From: Dyadobacter flavalbus
GTDB taxonomy: Bacteria; Bacteroidota; Bacteroidia; Cytophagales; Spirosomataceae
NCBI RefSeq assembly: GCF_006149045.1
Contig: NZ_VBSN01000071.1
Coordinates: 124,001-188,000, forward strand
Length of the DNA stretch: 64,000 nucleotides
Reading direction: 5' to 3'
Shown here: piece after piece, positions 56,424-64,000 of the stretch
Layout: each line of letters opens with the position of its first letter
Position numbering within the stretch: position 1 is the stretch's first letter
The notes under the pieces: generated by a model
Database searches by the model: none
What the model was told of the DNA's origin: nothing
The model's input: the letters and a program-made list of their open reading frames with translations, nothing else
Made by a program: the position numbers and the translations under genes

Positions 56424-56510
56424 CAGAGAGGAAGAGATTCGAACTCTCGATGCAGTTACCCACATACTACCTTTCCAGGGTAGCTCCTTCAACCACTCGG
56501 ACACCTCTCT
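56424..56510 (-). tRNA. tRNA-Ser, anticodon GGA
   Basis: An 87-nt class II tRNA. The acceptor arms are AGAGAGG and CCTCTCT with discriminator G. The anticodon loop CTGGAAA between CTACC and GGTAG gives anticodon GGA (reads UCC/UCU). The long variable arm expected of serine tRNA is present (TATGTGGGTAACTGCATC region), and the T loop is TTCGAAT. CCA is not fully encoded: CC follows directly. Confidence 0.95.
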
Positions 56511-56527
56511 GTGTGGTTACAAGGGTG

Positions 56528-56558
56528 CAAATATAGCTTTTTTAGATTTACATGCAAA
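56528..56558 (-). promoter_or_regulatory. tRNA-Ser promoter
   Basis: On the minus strand TTTG (56555-56558), a 19-base spacer and TATATTTG (56528-56535) match the Bacteroidota consensus exactly. Transcription would start about 8-10 bases before the tRNA 5' end. Confidence 0.85.
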
Positions 56559-56588
56559 TTCTGAATGCTTACAATTCAAGATATTTAA

Positions 56589-57662
56589 TTAAATGCTCAT
56601 TTCACCACGAAGCGGAGTGGCCAGCAGCCGGGCGCACTTTACAGGATCGTTTTCCCGGCCGAAAACATACATCATTTTGGTAATTGCTGCTTCTGCTGTT
56701 ATATCTGAGCCACTTACGACTCCGACTTGCTTTAAAAACCTGCTTGTCTGATATTGTCCTTGTGCCACGCGCCCGCCGTCGCACTGAGAAACATTGAACA
56801 AGACAATTCCTCTTGAAATAGCTTCCGAAACTGCATCCAGAAACCATTGATCCGTCGTGGCATTACCCGCTCCGTATGTTTCCAGAACCACGCCTTTCAG
56901 GCCTTCTATATGCAGGATGGCATGTACAACATGGGCATTGATCCCGGGAAACATCTTCAGAAAAGCAACATTTGTATCCAGACGTTTTTGAACCTGCAAT
57001 GTTTTTTCCACCTCAAAAGGCTTTATATACGGCCAGTTGTATTCGATCCGGACACCGGCAATGGCGAGATAAGGGTAATTTTCGGAGTGAAAGGCGTTGA
57101 AGTTTGAACTTTCCTGTTTTTTGGAACGGTTGCCGCGGAGCAGCATGGAATTAAAATAAATGCATACTTCCGAAATAACCGGCAAGCCTTCGCTGGTTCT
57201 GGCCGAAGCAAGTTCAAGCGCCGTTAGCACGTTTTCTCGCGCGTCCGACCTTGCAACTCCGATAGGAAGCTGCGCACCGGTCAGAATGACGGGCTTGTTC
57301 AGGTCTTCCAGCAAATAACTCAGCGCCGAGGCGGTGTAAGCCATTGTATCGGTTCCGTGCAGAATCACAAAGCTGTCATAATGCGCGTATTCGTCGGCAA
57401 TAATGGTCGCGAGTTCAATCCAGATTTCCGGGTTCATGTTGGACGAATCAATCGGTTCGTTCAATGACAGAAATGTCATGTCAAAGTTCAGGCGGTTTAT
57501 TTCAGGAACTCTTTCAATAATCTGGTCAAAGTGGAACGGTACCAGCTGTTTCTCCCTTACTTCATAAACCATTCCAAGCGTGCCGCCCGTATAGATAACC
57601 AGCACGGAACCCACGGTAAGTTCCGGCGAAGCTGTTGCAATATGAATTTTATTATAAGTCAT
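56589..57662 (-). CDS. ansA: L-asparaginase, type I-like
   Basis: A 357-residue asparaginase that makes aspartate and ammonia from asparagine. The two threonine motifs are present: YTGGTLGM (24-31) and LHGTDTMAYTASAL (about 100-113), the latter carrying the Thr-Asp pair with the downstream Lys in NKPVILTGAQLP. There is no signal peptide, so it is cytoplasmic, which with the C-terminal layout fits type I. It lies 30 bases from the TatD-family gene on the same strand and is probably co-transcribed with it. Confidence 0.92.
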   Translation of the reverse strand: MTYNKIHIATASPELTVGSVLVIYTGGTLGMVYEVREKQLVPFHFDQIIERVPEINRLNFDMTFLSLNEPIDSSNMNPEIWIELATIIADEYAHYDSFVILHGTDTMAYTASALSYLLEDLNKPVILTGAQLPIGVARSDARENVLTALELASARTSEGLPVISEVCIYFNSMLLRGNRSKKQESSNFNAFHSENYPYLAIAGVRIEYNWPYIKPFEVEKTLQVQKRLDTNVAFLKMFPGINAHVVHAILHIEGLKGVVLETYGAGNATTDQWFLDAVSEAISRGIVLFNVSQCDGGRVAQGQYQTSRFLKQVGVVSGSDITAEAAITKMMYVFGRENDPVKCARLLATPLRGEMSI

Positions 57663-57692
57663 TCCGGCAGTACATTCAGTAGGAACAGGTCA

Positions 57693-58454
57693 TTATTTTT
57701 TAAGTAAATTCATTGCAGTATTGTCCGTTGCCATGATCAGCTCGGATTTTGAAATCTGTTTCAAATCTGCAACGCGCTGTGCAACAAGGTCTATATACGC
57801 AACTTCATTCCTTTTACCGCGTAACGGCGTTGGTGCAAGATACGGACTGTCGGTTTCAAGCACCATATTTTCCGTATCCACAAAAGGAATAACTTTGTCC
57901 AGTCCGCTGTTTTTGAAGGTGGCCACGCCGCCGATCCCGATTTTAAAACCAAGTTCAATGGCTTTGTTCGCTTCTTCCAGCGTTCCGGTAAAACAATGAA
58001 AAATTCCTTTTAACGCAGTGTTTCCAAAATCTTCGATCAGTTTCACTGTTTCCCAAAAGGCATTTCTGCTGTGAATGTCAATCCAGAGATTGTGCTTGAC
58101 AGCCAGTTCGCATTGATATAAAAAAGCTTTTTCCTGCTGTTCCCGAAATGTCTTGTCCCAGAAAAGATCCATCCCGATTTCACCGATTGCTATAAAGCTG
58201 GCTTTGTTTAACCAATCCTCAACAATCAGAAGTTCTTTTTCAAAATCGTCTTTGACGTAAGTAGGGTGAAGGCCGATCATTGGCAGGCATTTGCCCGTAA
58301 ATCTTTCTGCAAGTGCCATCATGCCGTCAATGGTTGTATGGTCACAGTTTGGCATCCAGATCTGCTGTATCCCTGCGGCCCATGCCCGTTCGAGCATTTC
58401 TTCTCTGTCATCTGCGTAATCGTCGCTGTAAATATGCGCGTGCGTTTCAATCAT
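57693..58454 (-). CDS. TatD-family metal-dependent hydrolase (DNase)
   Basis: A 253-residue TIM-barrel hydrolase. The metal ligands are visible: His5 and His7 (THAHIYS), Glu in IGEIGMD (about 97), His in DIHSRNA and CFTG region histidines, and Asp in ETDSPYLAPTPLRGKRNE. TatD proteins are 3'-5' DNases or related nucleases in the cytoplasm. The gene precedes the asparaginase gene on the same strand, a common pairing in Bacteroidota. Which of the several TatD paralogues it is cannot be told. Confidence 0.92.
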   Translation of the reverse strand: MIETHAHIYSDDYADDREEMLERAWAAGIQQIWMPNCDHTTIDGMMALAERFTGKCLPMIGLHPTYVKDDFEKELLIVEDWLNKASFIAIGEIGMDLFWDKTFREQQEKAFLYQCELAVKHNLWIDIHSRNAFWETVKLIEDFGNTALKGIFHCFTGTLEEANKAIELGFKIGIGGVATFKNSGLDKVIPFVDTENMVLETDSPYLAPTPLRGKRNEVAYIDLVAQRVADLKQISKSELIMATDNTAMNLLKK

Positions 58455-58570
58455 TTTTTATTTGTATAGGCCAATTATCACAATGAAGTTCCCGGTCTTA
58501 CGGGTCGGAAAATTCATGTAATCTGATGTTACTAAGTCAATTATATCTTTTAAAGTTAACGGAAGTACTG

Positions 58571-59575
58571 TTATTCGTATTCCCTTCCTTTCCATACTGT
58601 TTTGCCGGGCAAAAGATAAATAACCAGCATCAGCACGCTGATACTGACCATATAAAACCAGAACAAAACAGCAATTGCAACCAGATCCTTTTGCTTTAAA
58701 ATGCTGATGGTTGTAAGGGCTGCACCGGTAATCAGCATATAATGTACCAAAAGCAGTTTTTGCGACAGTTCCGGATTCCAGAACATCAGTATCAGAAATG
58801 CCGGAACGAGGCATGCCGAAACAACAACCGTCAGTCTGGTTGCCCAGAATGACTCCATAACGCCATGTATCCACCTTTTCCGCTGCCGAAGAAGTTCGCT
58901 CCATGTATTGACCGGCTCCGAAATATTAAGGATTTTTCGGTTAAATGCCACGTCAAAATCATAGCCTTTTCTAACGATTGCCATAAACAGCGTATAGTCT
59001 TCCACGACCGAAAACCCGATTGCAGCATAGCCGCCGATTGCAAAATAGGCTTCCCGGGTAACGGCCATGTTATTTCCCATTCCGGTAATCGGAATTTTTT
59101 TGATGGCGGCCAGCCGGATCGTACTCAGTACATAAAGCCATTCCATCGAAATAAAATCGGCCAGCAAATGACTTTTTTTCATGCGCGTCACGCCAACTAC
59201 AACGCCCGTCTTTTTTCTGAAATGGGCGAGCATGGCTCTAACCCACGTGGACGGCACGGCAATGTCGGCATCACAGAAGAAAAAAAAGTGACCTTTTGCC
59301 GTGTGCGCAAGCTGTTCAAGTACGTTGGCTTTTCCTTTCAGGCCGGGCAGTGTTTCTGTAATTTTTTGGTATATAAAGTTTGGTTTGTCTGCAATATAAC
59401 GCTTGATAATTTCCGCAGTTTGATCGTCTGAATCATCATCTCCGATAATAAATTCGATATTTGTTTTACTGAATTCCAGCTCGTGGAGTGATTTCAGGCA
59501 CCTTTCTATATTTTTTTCTTCATTACGGGCAGCAACTAAAACACTTATTTGAATAATATGATCTGTATTCGGCAT
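58571..59575 (-). CDS. Family 2 glycosyltransferase, membrane-bound
   Basis: A 334-residue GT2 enzyme. The GT-A domain (about 8-230) has VLVAARNEEKNIERCLKSL, the nucleotide-binding FIIGDDDSDDQT, the metal-binding DAD in FFFCDADIAVP, and RQRKRWIHG, the QxxRW-type processive motif. Three C-terminal helices (about 250-325) anchor it. It probably adds sugars to a lipid or a growing glycan. The gene for a polysaccharide deacetylase starts its transcript 47 bases upstream, so the two may act on the same product. Confidence 0.9.
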   Translation of the reverse strand: MPNTDHIIQISVLVAARNEEKNIERCLKSLHELEFSKTNIEFIIGDDDSDDQTAEIIKRYIADKPNFIYQKITETLPGLKGKANVLEQLAHTAKGHFFFFCDADIAVPSTWVRAMLAHFRKKTGVVVGVTRMKKSHLLADFISMEWLYVLSTIRLAAIKKIPITGMGNNMAVTREAYFAIGGYAAIGFSVVEDYTLFMAIVRKGYDFDVAFNRKILNISEPVNTWSELLRQRKRWIHGVMESFWATRLTVVVSACLVPAFLILMFWNPELSQKLLLVHYMLITGAALTTISILKQKDLVAIAVLFWFYMVSISVLMLVIYLLPGKTVWKGREYE

Positions 59576-59622
59576 TTAACATTTGGTTCTGTTGAGATGG
59601 ATCCTTCTTTGTGCTACTGCCG

Positions 59623-60246
59623 TTAATGCATCGGCAATGCTTCAAAGCTGTATCCCAGCGCGCTGAAATGTTCCAGAAAAGCAGGAAGTGCATACTGCAT
59701 GTTGGTCGAAGCTTTGATGCTGTCGTGGAACAAAACAATTGAGCCAGGCCGTGTATACTGAATGGTTTTTTTTAAACAAATTTCAGGTGAAAGTTCAGCT
59801 GAAAAATCTCCGCTCAATACATCCCACATAATGATTTTACGTGTTTTCAGCACTTTTCGCGACTGACTTTTGCGGATCCGGCCGTATGGCGGCCTGAACA
59901 GAACCGTACCGACGGCAAGCTGCTGTTCACATTGCTCTATATTCTGCAGATAAAGTTCATCTTCGGTTTTCCAGCCATTCAGGTGATTATAGGTATGATT
60001 CCCGACTGCATGTCCGCTTTTCAGTACTTTCTGAAATATTTCCGGGTACTTGCGCACATTGTCTCCGATACAGAAAAAAGTAGATTTGGCATCATATGTA
60101 TCGAGTGTTTCCAGTACAAATTCCGTAACGCCGGGAATCGGGCCGTCATCAAAAGTGAGGAAAATCTTTTTTTCCTTTACCGGCACATGCCAGACAAAGC
60201 CGGGAAAGAATGCTTTCAGCCAGAAAGGAGAATAATGTAAAAACAT
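59623..60246 (-). CDS. Polysaccharide deacetylase (NodB/CE4 domain)
   Basis: A 207-residue CE4 protein. The catalytic TFDDGP motif has Asp33-Asp34, the zinc ligands are His84 and His88 (HTYNHL), and RPPYGR, WDVLSGDFS and IVLFHDS complete the family motifs. The N-terminal 20 residues are hydrophobic (FWLKAFFPGFVW) and may be a signal anchor. It removes N-acetyl groups from peptidoglycan, chitin-like or exopolysaccharide chains. It lies just upstream of the GT2 gene on the same strand. Confidence 0.92.
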   Translation of the reverse strand: MFLHYSPFWLKAFFPGFVWHVPVKEKKIFLTFDDGPIPGVTEFVLETLDTYDAKSTFFCIGDNVRKYPEIFQKVLKSGHAVGNHTYNHLNGWKTEDELYLQNIEQCEQQLAVGTVLFRPPYGRIRKSQSRKVLKTRKIIMWDVLSGDFSAELSPEICLKKTIQYTRPGSIVLFHDSIKASTNMQYALPAFLEHFSALGYSFEALPMH

Positions 60247-60300
60247 TCAGGTGGATAAATTAAATGCGGAGCCAAGTTCGGCACACACAGAAATAAAACG

Positions 60301-60336
60301 AAAGAAGCTGCCCATTCAGAGCAGCTTCTTTTTTAC
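60301..60336 (-). terminator. Terminator after gltD
   Basis: AAAGAAGCTGC and GCAGCTTCTTT form a perfect 11-bp stem with a 9-base loop, with T runs on the plus side and T-rich sequence on the minus side. It lies 34 bases past the gltD stop and can end transcripts in both directions. Confidence 0.8.
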
Positions 60337-60369
60337 AAATAATATAGAGGCTGGCTTAATGTTTATTCC

Positions 60370-61878
60370 TTAAGCATGGGCAAATGAAGGATTGAATATG
60401 GACACTGACTTGGCTTCCAGGAAAGATTGTCCCATCAGATACTCATCTATTGCCCGCGCTGCCTCGCGGCCTTCGCTAATGGCCCAGACAACCAGTGATT
60501 GTCCGCGGCGGCAATCGCCCGCAGCAAAAACTTTTTCGTTGCTGCTTGATTGATAGCCGTTTGTCTTGATATTTCCACGCTCATCAAATTCCAGTTCAAG
60601 ATCCGTAAGCAGTCCTTCCTGTTGCGGATGCAGGAAACCTGCTGCAAGGAACGCAAGGTCACAAGGAATATTCCTTTCGCTTCCCGGAACTTCTTTCATT
60701 TGCATCCGGCCTGTTGCAGGATCCTTCTGCCAGTCCAGATCGACAATTTTCAGTTCTTTAAGATTGCCGTTTTCGTCACCTACAAATTCTTTTGTATTGA
60801 TAGACCAATGTCTGTCGCAGCCTTCTTCATGCGAAGTGGATGTGCGCAGCATCATCGGCCAGTTCGGCCACGGCGTACTTGCATCGCGCTCTTTCGGCGG
60901 AATCGGCATCAGTTCAATTTGAGTAACGGAAGCGGCACCATGACGGCCCGATGTTCCGACACAGTCTGAGCCCGTATCGCCGCCGCCAATCACCACTACA
61001 TGCTTGTCTTTGGCAATAATCTGTCCGTTTGCATAAGGTGCGCCGCGGTGGTCATATTCAGGATTGATTCCTGCCACGCGCTTGTTTTGCTGGCTCAGGA
61101 ATTCCATCGCAAAATGAACGCCTTTCAAATTCCGTCCTTCAATTTTCACGTCCCGCGGAACTGTAGAACCCATCGTAAGCAGCACAGCATCAAATTCGTC
61201 CAGCAGCTCATCCGCTTTCACATCCACGCCTACATTCACATTGGTCCGGAACTGAACGCCTTCTTCCTGCATTACTGCCAGCCTTCTGTCAATTACTTTC
61301 TTGTCGAGTTTGAAGTCAGGAATTCCGTAACGGACAAGCCCGCCGATTTTGTCGGCTCTTTCCATCAGAACAACCGTATGTCCGGCCTGATTAAGCTGAT
61401 AAGCTGCGGCAAGTCCGGCAGGGCCCGAACCAACGACTGCAATCTTTTTGCCGGTACGTATTTTCGGCATTTTCGGCTTGACAAGATTCAGTTCAAATGC
61501 CTTTTCAATAATAGCCTTTTCAATGTATTCAATGGCAACCGGCGGCTTGTTTATACCCAGTACACACGACGACTCGCATGGAGCAGGGCATATGCGTCCG
61601 GTAAATTCCGGGAAATTGTTCGTAGATGATAAAATATCATAAGCAAGTGCCCAGTTTTCATCATAAACGGCATCGTTGAATTCCGGGATTATATTTCCTA
61701 ACGGACAACCGTTATGGCAAAAAGGAATTCCGCAGTCCATACAACGGGCTGCCTGCTGTTTGGAACTAGAGTCGTCGGGTGCGTTTTCAATTTCACTGTA
61801 ATCGTGAAGACGTTCTTCAACGCTTCTTTTCTTCGGCAACTCCCTTTCAAACTCTAAAAATCCGGTCGGTTTTCCCAT
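60370..61878 (-). CDS. gltD: Glutamate synthase small subunit
   Basis: A 502-residue NADPH-GOGAT beta subunit. The N-terminal Fe-S region (about 40-115) has CMDCGIPFCHNGCPLGNIIPEFN split across 42-65 and CPAPCESSCV near 98-107. Two dinucleotide-binding folds follow: VVGSGPAGLAAAYQL (FAD, about 148) and VVIGGGDTGSDCVGT (NADPH, about 293). It passes NADPH electrons to the large subunit, which makes glutamate from 2-oxoglutarate and glutamine. It is 60 bases after gltB on the same strand. Confidence 0.96.
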   Translation of the reverse strand: MGKPTGFLEFERELPKKRSVEERLHDYSEIENAPDDSSSKQQAARCMDCGIPFCHNGCPLGNIIPEFNDAVYDENWALAYDILSSTNNFPEFTGRICPAPCESSCVLGINKPPVAIEYIEKAIIEKAFELNLVKPKMPKIRTGKKIAVVGSGPAGLAAAYQLNQAGHTVVLMERADKIGGLVRYGIPDFKLDKKVIDRRLAVMQEEGVQFRTNVNVGVDVKADELLDEFDAVLLTMGSTVPRDVKIEGRNLKGVHFAMEFLSQQNKRVAGINPEYDHRGAPYANGQIIAKDKHVVVIGGGDTGSDCVGTSGRHGAASVTQIELMPIPPKERDASTPWPNWPMMLRTSTSHEEGCDRHWSINTKEFVGDENGNLKELKIVDLDWQKDPATGRMQMKEVPGSERNIPCDLAFLAAGFLHPQQEGLLTDLELEFDERGNIKTNGYQSSSNEKVFAAGDCRRGQSLVVWAISEGREAARAIDEYLMGQSFLEAKSVSIFNPSFAHA

Positions 61879-61938
61879 TCTTTATATGCTTGTTAAATCG
61901 TTATTCTTTGTTAATAATATCAAAAATCCAGGCTGTGA

Positions 61939-64000
61939 TTACTGATGCACCACATCCACGACGATGTCTTTGTAAACAACATTCTTGTCTGCAATCTGCT
62001 GGGCAAGCGTAACGCCGCGTCCTTCCAAGGCCTTTTTGAAATCGGAAGGAAGCACTTTTACAAACTGCTTAACCGATTGTTCCCAGTTCTGGATCAGCTG
62101 GAATGCAATGTTGCTCGTTGTATACTGGAAATGCTTGTCAAGGTATTCGCGCAGGATTCCTTTATCCTCTTCATTCAAAGGTTCAAGCGTAATCATTTCC
62201 ATGTTCACTTTTTCACGGAAAGTATTGGCTTTGTCCAGCACGTAAGCCACGCCGCCCGACATCCCCGCTGCAAAATTGCGTCCGGTTTCTCCAAGAATGA
62301 TGGCAAGTCCTCCGGTCATATATTCCAGACCATGATCGCCGACACCTTCCACAACTACTTTTGCGCCAGAATTACGAACGCAAAAACGTTCGCCGGCTGT
62401 TCCGCGGATGTAAGCGTCGCCAGAAGTAGCACCGTAAAAGGCCACGTTTCCGATGATGATATTTTCTTCCGGTTTGAATTTCGAATCCCGGTCCGGATAC
62501 ACGATCAGTTCTGCTCCGCAAAGTCCTTTTCCGAAATAATCATTGGCATCGCCTTCCAGTTCCATACGAAGGCCGGCCGTATTGAATGCGCCAAAGCTCT
62601 GTCCGGCTGTACCTCTGAATTTGAAATGGATTTTTCCTTTCGGAAGTCCTTCTCCGCCGTAAATTTTGGAAATCTCATTGGAAAGCATCGTACCGACCGA
62701 ACGGTTCAGATTGTTCAGCGGGAATTCGCTGTAAATCTCTTCCTTGCTTTCCAGTGCAGGTTTGGCTGCCCTGATCAGGTCCAGATCTATAATGCTGTCA
62801 ATGCCGTGATTCTGTTCTTCCTGCTTGAACTGAGCCACCGAAAGGTCCCCTTCTTTGTAAAGGATCGCATCGAAGTTGAGGTTCTTGTATTTCCAGTGTT
62901 TGATATCATTGCGCAATTCAAGGTATTGTGCCTGTCCAACCATCTCGTTTACCGTACGGAATCCGAGCTGCGCCATAATCTCGCGCAGTTCTTCTGCCAT
63001 AAAGGTGAACATATTGACAACATGCTCAGGCTTTCCGGAAAATAATGCACGCAGTTCTTTCAGCTGCGTTGCAACACCCACCGGACAGGTATTCAAATGG
63101 CATTTGCGCATCATGATACAACCGGCTGCAACAAGCGCCGCAGTGGCAACGCCCCATTCCTCGGCACCCAGAAGCGCAGCAATGGCAAGGTCGCGTCCGG
63201 TCCGCAGCTGTCCGTCGGCCTGTACGGTAACACGTCCGCGCAGTTTGTTTTTTACAAGCGTCTGATGCGTTTCAGCCAGTCCGAGTTCCCAGGGCAATCC
63301 GGCATGGCGGATAGAGCTTAAAGGCGATGCGCCTGTTCCGCCATCATAACCGGAAATCAGGATATGATCCGCGTGTGCTTTGGCCACACCCGAAGCAACC
63401 GTACCCACACCGGCTTCTGAAACCAGTTTGACACTGATACGTGCCTGACGATTGGCATTTTTAAGGTCAAAAATCAATTGGGCCAAATCCTCAATCGAAT
63501 AAATATCGTGGTGGGGCGGGGGAGAAATCAGCCCTACACCCGGCGTGGAGTGACGCGTACGTCCGATCCAGTCGTCCACTTTAAATCCGGGCAGCTGACC
63601 GCCTTCACCCGGCTTGGCGCCTTGTGCCGTTTTGATCTGCAGTTCGCTTGCATTGCTCAGATAATGACTTGTTACGCCAAATCGTCCGGAAGCAACCTGC
63701 TTGATCTGCGAATTCATGCTGTCGCCGTTTTCAAGCGGTTTGTAACGCAGTTCGTCTTCACCGCCTTCTCCCGAGTTGGATTTGCCGCCGATCCGGTTCA
63801 TGGCAATGGCGAGCGTAGTATGTGCTTCCCACGAAATAGACCCAAAGGACATCGCACCCGTAGCAAAGCGTTTGAAAATGCTTTCAACCGGTTCCACTTC
63901 TTCAATAGGAACCGGAGCGCCTTTTTTGAAACGCAGCAAGCCGCGCAATGTAAGCGCCTTGTGGCTTTGATCGTCAATCAGTTTGGAATATTTCTTGAAA
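61939..64000 (-). CDS. gltB: Glutamate synthase large subunit, C-terminal part
   Basis: The last 687 codons of a protein normally about 1500 residues; the frame runs open through base 64000 (reading FKKYSKLIDDQSHKALTLRG across the start of the visible part). Visible are the FMN-barrel core (GGKSNSGEGGEDELRY, KPGEGGQLPGFKVDDWIG, SGYDGGTGASPLSSI), the 3Fe-4S cysteines in KCHLNTCPVG, and the C-terminal GXGXG beta-helix domain (GKGLCGAEL, GGVAYVLD). It makes two glutamates from 2-oxoglutarate and glutamine. It is first in the gltB-gltD transcript. Confidence 0.97.
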   Translation of the reverse strand, partial: FKKYSKLIDDQSHKALTLRGLLRFKKGAPVPIEEVEPVESIFKRFATGAMSFGSISWEAHTTLAIAMNRIGGKSNSGEGGEDELRYKPLENGDSMNSQIKQVASGRFGVTSHYLSNASELQIKTAQGAKPGEGGQLPGFKVDDWIGRTRHSTPGVGLISPPPHHDIYSIEDLAQLIFDLKNANRQARISVKLVSEAGVGTVASGVAKAHADHILISGYDGGTGASPLSSIRHAGLPWELGLAETHQTLVKNKLRGRVTVQADGQLRTGRDLAIAALLGAEEWGVATAALVAAGCIMMRKCHLNTCPVGVATQLKELRALFSGKPEHVVNMFTFMAEELREIMAQLGFRTVNEMVGQAQYLELRNDIKHWKYKNLNFDAILYKEGDLSVAQFKQEEQNHGIDSIIDLDLIRAAKPALESKEEIYSEFPLNNLNRSVGTMLSNEISKIYGGEGLPKGKIHFKFRGTAGQSFGAFNTAGLRMELEGDANDYFGKGLCGAELIVYPDRDSKFKPEENIIIGNVAFYGATSGDAYIRGTAGERFCVRNSGAKVVVEGVGDHGLEYMTGGLAIILGETGRNFAAGMSGGVAYVLDKANTFREKVNMEMITLEPLNEEDKGILREYLDKHFQYTTSNIAFQLIQNWEQSVKQFVKVLPSDFKKALEGRGVTLAQQIADKNVVYKDIVVDVVHQ

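Noticed and set aside
56424..56510. tRNA-Ser as an integration site for a mobile element
   Set aside because: No integrase and no second copy of the tRNA 3' end was seen in 53.4-56.4 kb.
1..64000. CRISPR arrays, insertion sequences and prophage genes
   Set aside because: Looked for regularly spaced direct repeats, transposase motifs and phage structural genes throughout; none found.

Overview
The window is chromosomal DNA of a Bacteroidota bacterium, most likely of the Cytophagales (Dyadobacter/Spirosoma-like; inferred by eye, no search was run). The evidence is a SusC/SusD pair, a hybrid two-component-type sensor with double beta-propeller, a type IX secretion C-terminal signal, TANNTTTG-type -7 promoter boxes, scarce Shine-Dalgarno sequences, TIGR03643/DUF2805 and MacB-like 800-residue permeases. 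No transposase, integrase, phage gene or CRISPR array was seen.

Layout. 1-10.5 kb is a hemicellulose locus: a truncated sensor gene reads left, and divergently a tight five-gene run (GH43, Tat-exported Gfo/Idh/MocA oxidoreductase, GH95, a double CE1 esterase, GH10 xylanase) reads right. 10.6-13.1 kb holds a tiny lipoprotein and a divergent AraC regulator / TetX-like FAD monooxygenase pair. 13.2-19.2 kb is a leftward operon of two ABC-2 permeases, their ATPase and a TonB-dependent siderophore-type receptor, preceded by two copies of a palindromic 15-mer. 19.6-22.5 kb has a lone lycopene cyclase, an AraC regulator and two decayed genes (a SnoaL-like gene with two stop codons and an SDR gene with its middle deleted). 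23-28.9 kb carries an alpha/beta hydrolase, a MacB-like permease, two lipoproteins and a DUF2805 protein. 29.1-36.4 kb is a SusD/SusC pair with an upstream GH20-type hexosaminidase. 36.8-44 kb has a lipoprotein hydrolase and a MarR-TolC-adaptor-RND efflux operon with a clear promoter and operator. 44.2-53.5 kb holds a secreted repeat protein (type IX cargo) and, divergently, a soluble kinase with nine PAS domains and a GAF domain. 53.8-56.1 kb has an esterase lipoprotein and an acyltransferase-3 membrane protein, by eye AT-richer than their surroundings. 56.4-64 kb is housekeeping: tRNA-Ser(GGA), asparaginase, TatD nuclease, glycosyltransferase 2, polysaccharide deacetylase, and gltD-gltB (gltB runs off the right edge).

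How the parts work together. The left locus looks built for decorated xylan: GH10 cuts the backbone, GH43 removes arabinose or xylose, the CE1 domains remove acyl or feruloyl esters, GH95 removes fucose or L-galactose caps, and the propeller sensor would detect the released oligosaccharides. The ABC/TonB operon pairs an outer-membrane importer with an inner-membrane ABC-2 system, and the RND operon is a MarR-controlled efflux pump whose operator lies inside its promoter.
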